63,326 nucleotides of DNA from JAZGER01 sp036480335 (GCA_036480335.1 JAZGGH010000054.1:1-63326); one strand, 5' to 3'; positions 25,072-34,656 are shown, counted from the first letter of the stretch. The notes: generated by a model not told the origin, from the sequence alone. Program-made: numbers and translations.

Positions 25072-26142
25072 TTACAAGGCTGCAACAACCGCATCACCCA
25101 TAACAGAGGTACTGATACATTTCTCTTCCACCGTAGCGATATCCTGTGTTCGCAACCCCTGATCAAGAACCTTGCTCACTGCTGTTTCGATCCGCTCGGC
25201 AATAGCCGCTTCATGAAAACTGTATCTCAACATCATTGCCACCGACAAAATAGTCGCCAATGGATTGGCAACTTCCTGACCAGCGATATCTGGCGCTGAT
25301 CCATGAATGGGCTCATACATACCACGACCATTGGCATCCAGCGAAGCCGATGGCAACATGCCAATTGAACCAGTCAACATAGCTGCCGCATCTGACAGAA
25401 TATCACCAAACATATTTCCTGTGACAATCACATCGAACTGTTTCGGCTCACGCACCAGTTGCATGGCGGCATTATCCACGTACATATGGCTCAGCTCCAC
25501 ATCCGGGTATTCTTTACCCAGGCGGGTAATTACCTGACGCCATAGCTCTGTCACTTCGAGTACGTTGGCCTTATCAACAGAGCAGAGTTTACCGCCACGT
25601 TTACGCGCCGTCTGGAAAGCGGAATGGCCAATTCGCTCGATTTCCGATTCGCGATAGACATAAGTGTTGTAGCCTTCCTGTTCTCCGCTATCCAATGTGC
25701 GTACACCACGCGGCTGACCAAAATAAATCCCGCCAGTCAGTTCGCGGACGATCAGGATATCCAGCCCGGAGACTATTTCAGCCTTTAGCGAAGAAGCTGC
25801 GGCCAGTTGCGGATACAGAATCGCCGGACGCAGATTGGAAAACAGCTCCAGCTCCGAACGTAATCCCAGCAAGCCCTGTTCCGGGCGCAGTGGTCGATCC
25901 AGTGATTCATACTGCGGGCCACCCACAGCACCGAGCAAAATAGCATCCGACTGCCGGGCCAGGGTTAATGTTTCCTCGGGTAACGGTGAACCGGTCTCAT
26001 CATAAGCCGCACCACCCACCAGGCCATGCTGCATCTCGATATCCAGCCCCTGATCCATCAGATGTTCCAGCACCTTGACCGCTTCGGCAATGATTTCCGG
26101 GCCGATGCCATCACCGGGCAGAATACAAATTTTCTTACTCAT
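25072..26142 (-). CDS. leuB: 3-isopropylmalate dehydrogenase
   Basis: LeuB oxidatively decarboxylates 3-isopropylmalate in leucine synthesis. The 356-residue protein starts at ATG 26142 (MSKKICILPGDGIGPEI). It shows RELTGGIYFG (substrate-binding), the catalytic Tyr in YVYRESEIERI, the Lys in VDKANVLE and the metal aspartates in VTGNMFGDILSDAAAM. It follows leuD by 15 bp. Confidence 0.96.
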   Translation of the reverse strand: MSKKICILPGDGIGPEIIAEAVKVLEHLMDQGLDIEMQHGLVGGAAYDETGSPLPEETLTLARQSDAILLGAVGGPQYESLDRPLRPEQGLLGLRSELELFSNLRPAILYPQLAAASSLKAEIVSGLDILIVRELTGGIYFGQPRGVRTLDSGEQEGYNTYVYRESEIERIGHSAFQTARKRGGKLCSVDKANVLEVTELWRQVITRLGKEYPDVELSHMYVDNAAMQLVREPKQFDVIVTGNMFGDILSDAAAMLTGSIGMLPSASLDANGRGMYEPIHGSAPDIAGQEVANPLATILSVAMMLRYSFHEAAIAERIETAVSKVLDQGLRTQDIATVEEKCISTSVMGDAVVAAL

Positions 26143-26157
26143 AGGTTTCTCTCTCAA

Positions 26158-26796
26158 TCAGGAAAACAACCAGGGCGATACCTGCCTGTATTTTTCTTCA
26201 AACTGGCGAATCTCATCCGCATGTTTGAGTGTCAAGCCAATATCATCCAGACCATTCAACAAACAGTATTTACGAAAGGCATCGACGTCAAAGTCGATCT
26301 GCTGCTCTGCAGGAGTGATGATCAGTTGCTGCTCAAGATTAATGGTAAGCGTATAGCCCAGTTGTTGTTCTTCTTGCTCGAAGAGGGTATCAACAATTTG
26401 CGCATCCAGCACAATCGGTAATACACCATTCTTGAAACAATTATTAAAAAAGATATCCGCAAAGCTCGGTGCAATCACTGCACAAAAACCGGCATCCTCA
26501 AGTGCCCAGACAGCATGTTCCCGAGACGAGCCACAGCCAAAATTTTCTCTGGCCAACAGGATGGAAGCCCCCTGGTAGCGCGGCTGATTCAAGACAAAAT
26601 CAGGGTTAGGCGTGCGTTTACTGTGATCATCACCTGGCTCTCCAGGCTCAAGATAGCGCCAGTCATCAAACAGGTTGGGGCCAAAACCACTGCGTTTGAC
26701 AGACTTGAGGTATTGTTTGGGAATGATCGCATCAGTATCGACATTGGGTCGATCCATCGGCGCAACCAGGCCTTTGTGTTGAGTGAATTTTTCCAT
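26158..26796 (-). CDS. leuD: 3-isopropylmalate dehydratase small subunit
   Basis: LeuD forms the swivel subunit of isopropylmalate isomerase with LeuC. The 212-residue protein has the family start (HKGLVAPMDRPNVDTDAIIP, then KQYLKS), the FGCGSSREHAVWAL motif and SFADIFFNNCFKNGVLPI. It is 8 bp after leuC, and their products work as a heterodimer in the cytoplasm. Confidence 0.96.
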   Translation of the reverse strand: MEKFTQHKGLVAPMDRPNVDTDAIIPKQYLKSVKRSGFGPNLFDDWRYLEPGEPGDDHSKRTPNPDFVLNQPRYQGASILLARENFGCGSSREHAVWALEDAGFCAVIAPSFADIFFNNCFKNGVLPIVLDAQIVDTLFEQEEQQLGYTLTINLEQQLIITPAEQQIDFDVDAFRKYCLLNGLDDIGLTLKHADEIRQFEEKYRQVSPWLFS

Positions 26797-26804
26797 GACG
26801 CCCT

Positions 26805-28211
26805 CTACATATTCCTGACATCGACAAAATGGCCGGCTATTGCAGCCGCCGCAGCCATCGCCGGACTGACGAGATGCGTGCGGCCGCCGGCACCCTGCCG
26901 ACCTTCAAAATTCCGGTTGGATGTGGATGCACAATGCTCACCCGCTTCCAGTCGGTCAGCATTCATGGCCAGACACATGGAACAACCCGGTTCACGCCAC
27001 TCAAAACCGGCATCGATAAAAATACTATCCAGTCCTTCCGCTTCGGCCTGTTGCTTGACCAGCCCGGAACCCGGCACCACCATTGCCTGTGTAATTGACG
27101 CTGCAACCTGCCGACCTTTTGCAACAGCTGCTGCAGCACGCATGTCTTCAATACGTGCGTTGGTGCAAGAACCAATGAAGACGCGATCCAGCCTGATATC
27201 GGTAATGGGCATATTTGCTTCCAGCCCCATATAATCAAGCGCCTTGCGCATGCCATTCTGTTTACTGGCATCGGCTTCTTTGCTCGGATCCGGCACACAG
27301 GCACTCACGGCTACAACCATTTCAGGCGATGTTCCCCAGGTTACCTGCGGCTCAATATTGGCCGCATCCAGCGTGACTATCCGATCAAATTTTGCCCCCT
27401 GATCAGACTTGAGATCGCGCCAGGCCTCAATAGCCTGTTGCAGCATTTCACCTTGCGGCGAATACGGACGCCCAGTTACATAATCAAGGGTTTTCTGGTC
27501 AACCGCCACCATACCTGCACGAGCACCCGCTTCAATCGCCATGTTGCAGACGGTCATGCGCCCTTCCATGCTCAGCGATTGAATCGCTGAACCGGCAAAT
27601 TCAATTGCATAACCGGTACCACCTGCAGTACCCATTTCACCGATGATTGCCAGCACCACATCTTTCGCCGTGACGCCCTGGCCGAGCCCACCTTCGACAC
27701 GCACTTGCATATTGCGGGATTTTTTCTGAATCAGGCATTGGGTAGCCAGAACATGCTCAACTTCAGAAGTGCCAATACCAAATGCCAGCGCACCGAAAGC
27801 ACCATGGGTTGAGGTATGCGAATCACCGCACACAACCGTCATACCCGGCAAGGTTGCACCCTGCTCCGGACCGATGACATGCACAATTCCCTGGCGGATA
27901 TCATTGATGGTAAATTCGTTGAGCGAAAATTCCTGGCAGTTACTGTCGAGCGTTTCTACCTGAATTCGCGCCACCGGATCAGCAATATCTGCGACCCCGC
28001 CGGCTCTTGCCGTTGTCGGGACATTATGATCAGGCACCGCCAGCACGCTATCCGTTCGCCAGAGAGATCGACCAGCCAACCTCAAGCCTTCAAATGCCTG
28101 CGGCGATGTCACTTCATGGACCAGGTGGCGGTCTATATATAAGAGTGCTGTGCCATCTTCATCGACACGCACGCAATGTGCTTGCCAAAGTTTGTCATAC
28201 AGGGTTTTCAT
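26805..28211 (-). CDS. leuC: 3-isopropylmalate dehydratase large subunit
   Basis: LeuC is the aconitase-type subunit carrying the 4Fe-4S cluster. The 468-residue protein shows VVCGDSHTSTHGAFGALAFG (first cluster Cys at about 134), the RVFIGSCTNARIEDMRAAA block and the GCSMCLAMN motif with the other two cysteines. It is the first gene of the leuCDB-asd run and is divergent from a LysR regulator, with the shared control region 28212-28308. Confidence 0.96.
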   Translation of the reverse strand: MKTLYDKLWQAHCVRVDEDGTALLYIDRHLVHEVTSPQAFEGLRLAGRSLWRTDSVLAVPDHNVPTTARAGGVADIADPVARIQVETLDSNCQEFSLNEFTINDIRQGIVHVIGPEQGATLPGMTVVCGDSHTSTHGAFGALAFGIGTSEVEHVLATQCLIQKKSRNMQVRVEGGLGQGVTAKDVVLAIIGEMGTAGGTGYAIEFAGSAIQSLSMEGRMTVCNMAIEAGARAGMVAVDQKTLDYVTGRPYSPQGEMLQQAIEAWRDLKSDQGAKFDRIVTLDAANIEPQVTWGTSPEMVVAVSACVPDPSKEADASKQNGMRKALDYMGLEANMPITDIRLDRVFIGSCTNARIEDMRAAAAVAKGRQVAASITQAMVVPGSGLVKQQAEAEGLDSIFIDAGFEWREPGCSMCLAMNADRLEAGEHCASTSNRNFEGRQGAGGRTHLVSPAMAAAAAIAGHFVDVRNM

Positions 28212-28286
28212 ACACCCTCCCGTTCAGTTCAAGGCAGTATACGGCGTTATTCTTGATAACTCTAATTCATAATAGTAATATATTCG

Positions 28287-28301
28287 ATTCCTATGAGGAA
28301 T
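28287..28301. promoter_or_regulatory. LysR-type operator between leuC and its regulator
   Basis: ATTCCTATGAGGAAT is a palindrome with 5-bp arms containing the T-N11-A pattern of LysR-family sites. It lies 7 bp before the regulator start codon, overlapping its GAGG ribosome site, so autorepression is plausible. An outer ATATTC/GAATAT pair extends the symmetry. The leuC start is 75 bp away on the other side. Confidence 0.5.
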
Positions 28302-28308
28302 ATATATT

Positions 28309-29172
28309 ATGGAAATATCTGCTGTCAAAGCCTTCATTGCGATTGCCGATACGGGCTCCTTTTCGAAAGCGGCAGAGCTGCTATTCCTCACCCAGCCCGC
28401 CGTCAGCAAACGTCTGCAGCTATTGGAAACATCCCTGAACACCCGACTTTTCGACCGTATCGGGCGTACTATCACGCTCACTGAAGCAGGCAAAATGCTC
28501 TTGCCCCGCGCGCGGAAAATTCTCGTTGATATCGAAGACAGTATTCGTGCGGTTACCAATCTCAGCACTGAAATAACCGGTGAACTGCGTTTTGCCACCA
28601 GCCATCACATCGGGCTACACCGTCTACCCAATATCCTCAAAGGATTCAGTCACCAATACCCGGATGTGCGACTCAATATCTCATTCATGGATTCTGAAAA
28701 TGCCTGCCAGCTAGTTGAATCAGGGGAGCTCGAACTGGCCGTAGTTACTCTGCCACTGTCACCACTGCCGACATTAAAAACCGTGCTGGTCTGGGATGAC
28801 CCACTGGCTGTGACCGTCGAGAAAAACCACCCCATGGCGGACAGAAAAAAAATCACCCTGCAACAGTTATCACAATACCCGGCAGTACTTCCTTCGATAA
28901 ATACATTTACACGACAGATCGTTGAGAAAGCCTTTTCTGCATTTGATTTGAGCCTGAATATTTACCTGTCAACAAACTACCTGGAAACCATTCGAATGCT
29001 TGTTTCGGCAGGCATTGGCTGGAGTGTTTTACCTGAAACCATGCTGGATAAAAACACCTGCAAACTGACTGTCAGAGAACTCAATCTGCAGCGATCTCTG
29101 GGGATTGTCTATCATCGCGAGCGCACATTATCCAACGCGGCCATGCGCTTTGTTGAGGCACTACAACCTTAA
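28309..29172 (+). CDS. LysR-family regulator of the leucine operon
   Basis: The 287-residue protein has the N-terminal winged helix-turn-helix (FIAIADTGSFSKAAELLFLT, then QPAVSKRLQ) and a LysR substrate domain (about residues 90-285). It is divergent from leuC, the usual place for the pathway regulator in pseudomonads. A signal related to leucine synthesis such as isopropylmalate is likely by context only. It starts with ATG after GAGG and converges with the yciC-like gene, overlapping it by four bases. Confidence 0.88.
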   Translation: MEISAVKAFIAIADTGSFSKAAELLFLTQPAVSKRLQLLETSLNTRLFDRIGRTITLTEAGKMLLPRARKILVDIEDSIRAVTNLSTEITGELRFATSHHIGLHRLPNILKGFSHQYPDVRLNISFMDSENACQLVESGELELAVVTLPLSPLPTLKTVLVWDDPLAVTVEKNHPMADRKKITLQQLSQYPAVLPSINTFTRQIVEKAFSAFDLSLNIYLSTNYLETIRMLVSAGIGWSVLPETMLDKNTCKLTVRELNLQRSLGIVYHRERTLSNAAMRFVEALQP

Positions 29173-29867
29173 GGAAGCTCTGGCTTTGCAAGATTCGCAG
29201 ACAACTTCATATAGACACGGTAAATAGCGACGATACTGAACAAGCCGATAAAAGACACCAACATCTGGGAAAAAATACTCGCGGGGATATTTGCATTTTC
29301 CGATTTAAACAACGTTTTCACCAGAATACCCGCAACCAGAACCGGTATGATTGCAACAAAAAGAACCACAATAACTTGCCAGAAATATCCCGCAGTTGCC
29401 ATGAAACTCTTCTGTACAGCTTCAACCAGTCCATTATGCTCAACAATCAGGAAATATTCTGCCAGCGACAACCTTGCAGCTATCCAGATCCCGGGGATAA
29501 TATAGGCATAGAGTCCAAACACTGTTAGCAACCCCACAACCATTGTGACAGCACAGATCGGCAGCCATAATTTGATGGCCGAAAATATTAAAGCCTGGTT
29601 ACCAATAACCTCCTGGACAGTTTTTTTCTGAACATACAGCACCATCAGGGCAGTATAAAACGGTTTAAAAATGAGGCCGGACAACCACACCACGCGCATT
29701 TTCTGATCATCCGTCACCACACCCAGGAGCAGAATTTGCAAGATGCTCGCTATGAATAGCAGGGGAATAAACAGCGCAAGTAATTCACCAAAACTGCTAC
29801 GAAAAAACTGCCAGCTATCACGCAGGATATCTACAGGATTTAATACATTTTCAGATAGGGAATTCAT
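29169..29867 (-). CDS. YciC-like inner-membrane protein
   Basis: A 232-residue polytopic protein of the YciC/UPF0259 type, with about six hydrophobic segments (e.g. ELLALFIPLLFIASILQILL; WLPICAVTMVVGLLTVFGLY; VIVVLFVAIIPVLVAGILV). The amphipathic start DILRDSWQFFRSSFGEL and IPGIWIAARLSLAEYFLIVE are typical of the family. Function is unknown. It lies downstream of mscL, separated by a terminator. Confidence 0.7.
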   Translation of the reverse strand: MNSLSENVLNPVDILRDSWQFFRSSFGELLALFIPLLFIASILQILLLGVVTDDQKMRVVWLSGLIFKPFYTALMVLYVQKKTVQEVIGNQALIFSAIKLWLPICAVTMVVGLLTVFGLYAYIIPGIWIAARLSLAEYFLIVEHNGLVEAVQKSFMATAGYFWQVIVVLFVAIIPVLVAGILVKTLFKSENANIPASIFSQMLVSFIGLFSIVAIYRVYMKLSANLAKPELP

Positions 29868-29874
29868 TATGAAT

Positions 29875-29902
29875 AAAAAAATCCCTGCACAGCAGGGATT
29901 TT
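29875..29902 (-). terminator. Terminator after mscL
   Basis: The stem AATCCCTGC-ACA-GCAGGGATT is followed on the minus strand by a run of T residues (A-run at 29874-29880 on plus). It lies 23 bp after the mscL stop and just before the yciC-like start, so the two genes are separate units. Confidence 0.85.
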
Positions 29903-29924
29903 CATATGGCTAGAAATCATAGGC

Positions 29925-30314
29925 TTATTTCTTTAACAGATCACGAATTTCTTCAAGCAACATTTCCTGTTTTGGTGGTGCAGACGGAGCTTCTTCCTGC
30001 TTTTTCTTCATTGAGTTAATCATCTTGACCATCATGAAAACGGCAAAAGCAATAATCAGAAAATCCAGTGCAGTCTGAACGAAGTTACCATACTTCAAAA
30101 CGACTGCAGGTGCATCTGCGGTTGCCGCCTGTATGGTATATCCCAGGTCAGTAAAATCTACCCCTCCCATCAGCACGCCAATCGGTGGCATAATCACATC
30201 GGCCACCAGTGAAGAAATAATCTTGCCGAATGCACCACCAATGATGATACCAACGGCCATATCCATCATATTGCCTTTGATCGCAAACTCTTTAAATTCC
30301 GAAATCATGCCCAT
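29925..30314 (-). CDS. mscL: Large-conductance mechanosensitive channel
   Basis: MscL opens under membrane tension to release solutes after hypo-osmotic shock. The 129-residue protein has the family start (EFKEFAIKGNMMDMAVGIII) with the first helix, the FTDLGYTIQ periplasmic loop, the second helix (ALDFLIIAFAVFMMVKMIN) and the C-terminal helical bundle (LLEEIRDLLK). It starts with ATG after AAGGAGAATAACG and ends at its own terminator. Confidence 0.95.
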   Translation of the reverse strand: MGMISEFKEFAIKGNMMDMAVGIIIGGAFGKIISSLVADVIMPPIGVLMGGVDFTDLGYTIQAATADAPAVVLKYGNFVQTALDFLIIAFAVFMMVKMINSMKKKQEEAPSAPPKQEMLLEEIRDLLKK

Positions 30315-30478
30315 CGTTATTCTCCTTGAAATTAATTTGGGTGAAACTCTCTATAAATAGTGCTGGAACCACTTGATCAATTCATAAACTTACATGCCGC
30401 TTGCAAAAATAATCCGCATTCACCAAAAAACACCATCTCAGGCGGATGCTACCGTCAAAATCCACCAACTTCAATCTT

Positions 30479-30600
30479 TAGGTATATCTATTAATTAGAA
30501 TTTCGTTTGAGTTCAAGGAGATTAACCTCGAGTATCACAGTATACAAAAGTACATAAGGTCGCAAAAATGATCTAACGGCAAAATCGAGGCAAAAGGCAA
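30479..30600 (+). repeat. ~140-bp repeat element, diverged copy C
   Basis: Positions 30479-30600 align with copy B (42127-42266) in the same orientation: TATCTATTAATTAG, GAGTTCAAGG, CAGTATA, AGGTCGCAAAAATGATC and AACGGCAAAATCG match shared blocks, but with many substitutions and a lost right terminus. It fills the 30315-30626 gap together with AT-rich sequence containing the mscL promoter region. Confidence 0.6.
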
Positions 30601-30626
30601 CTTCTAACCCGAAAGATAATTAGGCG

Positions 30627-31751
30627 TCATTCAATATATTTCCAGCTAACAACCATTGCAGCCAGAGCCACGCTAGCTGCGATGAAAAACATCCATTCAG
30701 CGCCGATTCCTTCCCATAAATATCCGGCAGCAAAACTACCGATAGCACCACCCGCCCCAAAGCTTAGACTACTATACAGCGCCTGCCCTTTACCCTGATG
30801 CCGACCATTGAAATGACGGTGAATGAGAAAAATAGCAACAGCATGATACACACCAAAACTGGCAGCATGGAGTAATTGAGCCAGGGTAATCAGCAATGGA
30901 TAATCCACAAACAAGCCAATCATTATCCATCGACAGGCAGTCAGACATGTTGCAATCATTAACAGGGATCGAGCGCCGTATGCCGGTAGCCAGCGGTGCA
31001 TTCTCAGGAATACAACAATTTCTGCCAACACACCTAACGCCCAGAGCTGACCAACAGCCGATTCGCTGTAACCATGACTGGTCAGATATAAACTGTAAAA
31101 AGTGTAATAGGGTCCATGACTTGCCTGTAGCAAAAAGCAGACTAGCAACAGCGAAATCACCGCGGGTTTATGCAGCAACTGACCAATAGGTTCACTAGCA
31201 GACTGTTGCTGCGGTGTCTTTTGTTCCGGCACCAGCAAACTCGCCAGCCAGATACCGCAGAACAGCAGCAGTATCGTCACTGGCAATTGTTCAGCGCCGG
31301 TTTGTTCAATCACAGGCCCAAGCGCGGCCACCGTCAGAATAAAGCCAATGGAACCCCATAACCTGATCTTGCTGTAACCGTGGGTGTCATCACCCAGTGC
31401 ATTGAGTGTGGTTACCTCAAACTGGGGTAATGCCGCATTCCAGAAAAAGCTGAACAACAGCATCACAAAAACCAGCCATGCATATTGCTGATTTAATAGA
31501 ATACCGGCAAAGGTTACGGCAGCGAGAAAACTGGTGATCCGGACAATACGCATGTGTTGCCCGCTTCGATCTGCAATCCAGCCCCAGATATTGGGCGCAA
31601 CAATTTTGGTCGCCATAATAATAGCCACCAGCTCGCCAATTTGCACGGCTCCGTAGCCCAGCGATTTAAGGTAAAGACCCCAATAGGGTATCAGCGCCCC
31701 GAGACTGGCAAAATAGAAAAAATAGAATCCTGACAGGCGCCAGTAGGTCAT
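30627..31751 (-). CDS. MFS transporter, phenylpropionate-permease (HcaT) type
   Basis: A 374-residue protein with about twelve membrane helices and the family start MTYWRLSGFYFFYFASLGAL then IPYWGLYL, plus KIVAPNIWGWIADRSG between helices two and three, matches the PPP/HcaT subgroup of MFS proteins. Substrates in this subgroup are mostly uncharacterised. It lies downstream of aroC (26 bp gap), likely in the same transcript; a link to aromatic-acid movement is only suggested by that. Confidence 0.78.
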   Translation of the reverse strand: MTYWRLSGFYFFYFASLGALIPYWGLYLKSLGYGAVQIGELVAIIMATKIVAPNIWGWIADRSGQHMRIVRITSFLAAVTFAGILLNQQYAWLVFVMLLFSFFWNAALPQFEVTTLNALGDDTHGYSKIRLWGSIGFILTVAALGPVIEQTGAEQLPVTILLLFCGIWLASLLVPEQKTPQQQSASEPIGQLLHKPAVISLLLVCFLLQASHGPYYTFYSLYLTSHGYSESAVGQLWALGVLAEIVVFLRMHRWLPAYGARSLLMIATCLTACRWIMIGLFVDYPLLITLAQLLHAASFGVYHAVAIFLIHRHFNGRHQGKGQALYSSLSFGAGGAIGSFAAGYLWEGIGAEWMFFIAASVALAAMVVSWKYIE

Positions 31752-31777
31752 AGACTGCTCCCCTGCTCCAGAGGCTA

Positions 31778-32884
31778 TCAGGGATTTTCAGGCGATGCCG
31801 GTATCACCGGAGTCATCAGATCCACATCTGCATTCTGCGCCCGATGACGCATGAAATGATCCATCAGGGTAATCGCCAGCATAGCTTCGGCAATCGGCGT
31901 TGCACGAATACCCACACAGGGGTCATGTCGGCCAGTGGTAATCACTTCAACTGGCTCACCCTGTATGTTCACCGTTTTTCCAGGCAGTCGCAGGCTGGAA
32001 GTGGGTTTCATGGCGATGCTTACAAGAATTTCCTGCCCGGAAGAAATACCACCCAACACACCGCCAGCATGATTACTCAAAAATCCTTCAGGGGTAATTT
32101 CATCCCGATGGTAGGTGCCTTTTTGCTCGACGCAGGCAAAGCCCGCACCAATCTCGACCCCTTTCACTGCATTGATACTCATCATGGCATGTGCAATGTT
32201 GGCGTCCAGTCGGTCAAAAACCGGCTCACCCAAACCCACCGGCACCCCACTGGCAACCACATTGACACGGGCACCAATCGAATCACCAGACTTGCGCAGC
32301 GCATCCATGTACGCCTCCAGTTCTGCTACTTTTCCGGCATCCGGCGAGAAGAAGGGGTTTTCATAAACAGCATCCCAATCCCTGTGCTCAATGGCTATCT
32401 CGCCAAGTTGTGCCAAATAGCCACGAATCTGTAAACCGAGCTTTTCAAACAGGTATTTTTTGGCAATACCGCCGGCTGCCACTCGCATCGCGGTCTCCCT
32501 GGCAGAGGATCGTCCACCCCCCCGATAATCCCGAAAACCGTATTTTTGCTGGTATGTATAGTCAGCATGACCTGGACGAAAACGGTCCAGGATAGTCGAA
32601 TAATCTTTGGAACGCTGGTCAGTATTCTGAATTAGCAGCCCAATGGGTGTGCCTGTCGTAACACCTTCAAAAACACCCGACAGAATCTGCACTTCATCCG
32701 CTTCACGACGCTGGGTTGTATGCCGCGAAGTCCCTGGCTTACGCCGGTCGAGATCCTGCTGCAAATCCTCGGCTGTCAAAGCCAGGCCTGGCGGACACCC
32801 ATCCACGATGCAGCCGATTGCCGGCCCGTGACTTTCACCAAAACTGGTGACCCTGAACAAATTTCCAATGCTATTTCCGGACAT
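31778..32884 (-). CDS. aroC: Chorismate synthase
   Basis: AroC makes chorismate from EPSP with reduced FMN, the branch point for aromatic amino acids and folate. The 368-residue protein has the three family signatures: GESHGPAIGCIVDGCP, GRSSARETAMRVAAGG and RHDPCVGIRATPIAEAM. It starts with ATG at 32884 and reads on towards the MFS gene. Confidence 0.97.
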   Translation of the reverse strand: MSGNSIGNLFRVTSFGESHGPAIGCIVDGCPPGLALTAEDLQQDLDRRKPGTSRHTTQRREADEVQILSGVFEGVTTGTPIGLLIQNTDQRSKDYSTILDRFRPGHADYTYQQKYGFRDYRGGGRSSARETAMRVAAGGIAKKYLFEKLGLQIRGYLAQLGEIAIEHRDWDAVYENPFFSPDAGKVAELEAYMDALRKSGDSIGARVNVVASGVPVGLGEPVFDRLDANIAHAMMSINAVKGVEIGAGFACVEQKGTYHRDEITPEGFLSNHAGGVLGGISSGQEILVSIAMKPTSSLRLPGKTVNIQGEPVEVITTGRHDPCVGIRATPIAEAMLAITLMDHFMRHRAQNADVDLMTPVIPASPENP

Positions 32885-32996
32885 AGTTCACATTCTACAG
32901 ACTTAATTCAAAAACAGTCATCCTATCACTAAAGCGCTTCTATGTATCGCCGATACGCGGATTGCAATCAGCAAACACCGTTAAGGAGAAAACATA

Positions 32997-33188
32997 GTGA
33001 GCCACCAAAGTCATCAAGCGATTGGTAATTACATGGGCAAGCCAATCTTTGAATCCATCGAAGTTCAGGATGACATTTATATTTTTGACAGGATAGCCCA
33101 GTACAAAACCGATTCTTTTCCACTGGATCAATTAAAGAAAGACGAATTACTGGTCAGACCAGGACTGATCTACCGTCACAAGGATTAA
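32997..33188 (+). CDS. Small hypothetical protein (63 aa)
   Basis: A GTG start at 32997 follows a good AAGGAG site with 8-9 base spacing. The product (MSHQSHQAIGNYMGKPIFES ...) is soluble, slightly acidic and without Cys. It is not a shadow of another gene and its codon use looks normal. I do not recognise a family. It lies alone between aroC and the DxxxQ operon. A palindrome at 33195-33212 (CCAGCCAT/ATGGCTGG) just after its stop could help end the message but lacks a T-run. Confidence 0.6.
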   Translation: MSHQSHQAIGNYMGKPIFESIEVQDDIYIFDRIAQYKTDSFPLDQLKKDELLVRPGLIYRHKD

Positions 33189-33249
33189 TCACCACCAGCC
33201 ATGGATGGCTGGCCGTTAGGCGGGTACCTTTAGCCTTTTCGAACCCCAC

Positions 33250-33759
33250 TCAAAACAGACAATCATCAGCCTCAGCAGGCTCTTCTACAGCGGCACTCGC
33301 CTGGGGAATATAGCGCCGAATAATCCCTTTTTCTGTTTCGCTAACGGTTTCTGCAATCAGTGCATTGCCAAAATCAGTCAACTGCTGATCTGATAAATCT
33401 ACAGCCTCGGCCACAGTGCTTCGGGCATCCAACCAGCAGTGCATCATTTGCACGAGCACATGCAACTGCTGGCTCATATAGTCCTGAAACTGCAATTGCT
33501 GAACGATTGAGTTAATCATCTGCTGACGACTAGCGTCATCTGATTCCTGAATATCCAATGATTCCAGATAGTCTTTCAAACTGCCAGATGACAACTTTTC
33601 ATGTGCTATCTGAGACTCCTGATCAGGCACATTCTCTGTCAGAAAATTCAAGGCTCCCATAACAATTTCTGTGGCATGCAGTGCCTCGCCACGACAATGT
33701 TCCATTATTGTCTCGGTGAATCGCACCATATCACTCATTGATAATTCTTGCTGGCTCAT
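33250..33759 (-). CDS. CheZ-like DxxxQ-motif protein 1
   Basis: This 169-residue, largely helical cytoplasmic protein carries LQFQDYMSQQLH, whose Asp93-x3-Gln97 matches the active pair of CheZ (Asp143/Gln147, in FQDLTGQ) that dephosphorylates CheY-P. It starts at ATG 33759, overlapping the stop of the upstream DxxxQ gene by four bases (ATGA), so the two are made together. No chemotaxis genes are in the window. A phosphatase or response-regulator-binding role is inferred from one motif and overall helical character. Confidence 0.5.
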   Translation of the reverse strand: MSQQELSMSDMVRFTETIMEHCRGEALHATEIVMGALNFLTENVPDQESQIAHEKLSSGSLKDYLESLDIQESDDASRQQMINSIVQQLQFQDYMSQQLHVLVQMMHCWLDARSTVAEAVDLSDQQLTDFGNALIAETVSETEKGIIRRYIPQASAAVEEPAEADDCLF

Positions 33760-34403
33760 ACCGTTCCCTCAAATAGATCATCTATCCAGTCAGCTAAATT
33801 TTCCTCTTCAATGCAATCAGGTGGATCGGTTTTAGCCAGCTCCTTATAGAAAGCTCGAAGCTCCACCTGAGCCTGCAAAATCTGCTGTATTTCAGACAAC
33901 AAACTGTCGCGGTCAATATCTCCGTTAGCGCTGCCAGCAGTAACCACACTTCTCCAGATTCGCGATAGTCGCGACAGATGCTGGCTGGTCGTATCAGCGA
34001 ACTGCATACCCACAATCACCGGAGAAATTTCTGCCTGTAATTGCTGATCACGATTAACCTTTTGCTCCAGAAATGCTTGAACTTCGGCCAGTTTTTCACC
34101 ATCTTGCTGCACCGACGTGACCGGATGATCCGAGGCTGTCTTATCGCTGTCTGCCCGTCCCTGTTCCAGCAGACCATCTATTTCACGATTATAGCTGCAC
34201 TTGATATCATTGATGCGTTGATCAGCCTGATAGAGTACCTGGAAGGATTGCACAGCAGATTGTGCAGATTCAGTAGAAATTTGGGACGACATATCAAGAA
34301 TTTCATTGGCAGCCTGCTCACTCACACCAATAATATTACTGAATATTTCATCCAGAATAGACAAAAAAACCCTGTCGATTTCCATGCGTGCAAATTGGCT
34401 CAT
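33756..34403 (-). CDS. CheZ-like DxxxQ-motif protein 2
   Basis: The 215-residue protein is close to CheZ in length and mostly helical. It contains MQFADTTSQHLSRL, with Asp137-x3-Gln141 in the same place as in CheZ and in its downstream neighbour. A long helix precedes the motif (about residues 5-80), then a low-complexity linker. It starts at ATG 34403 and forms a coupled pair with the gene at 33250-33759. It lacks an obvious C-terminal CheY-binding helix of the CheZ type (it ends ADWIDDLFEGTV, which is acidic and could serve that purpose). Confidence 0.5.
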   Translation of the reverse strand: MSQFARMEIDRVFLSILDEIFSNIIGVSEQAANEILDMSSQISTESAQSAVQSFQVLYQADQRINDIKCSYNREIDGLLEQGRADSDKTASDHPVTSVQQDGEKLAEVQAFLEQKVNRDQQLQAEISPVIVGMQFADTTSQHLSRLSRIWRSVVTAGSANGDIDRDSLLSEIQQILQAQVELRAFYKELAKTDPPDCIEEENLADWIDDLFEGTV

Positions 34404-34656
34404 CCTGCCTCCTGTTCCTGTCCATGCAGCTATTACCTGGTAACGGGAATAACCGTTCTTTTTTACATTCTTGACAGGTTATCGGACACGACGCAAAAGG
34501 GTTTAATTTGCATCAATCCAAACGGATCAGCCAGGCAAACTGCAGTTTAAGTCAAACCCCTGGCTGTCGATATGAAACCAGGAGTCTTTATATATAGGGA
34601 GCTATGTATATAAGGATAAACAAGATACTGTTCATCGCATAGCATGACTACGATAC

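Noticed and set aside
34436..34466. Terminator AACGG/CCGTT followed by T-run
   Set aside because: The stem has only five base pairs and lies upstream of the minus-strand operon, with no plus-strand gene ending there.
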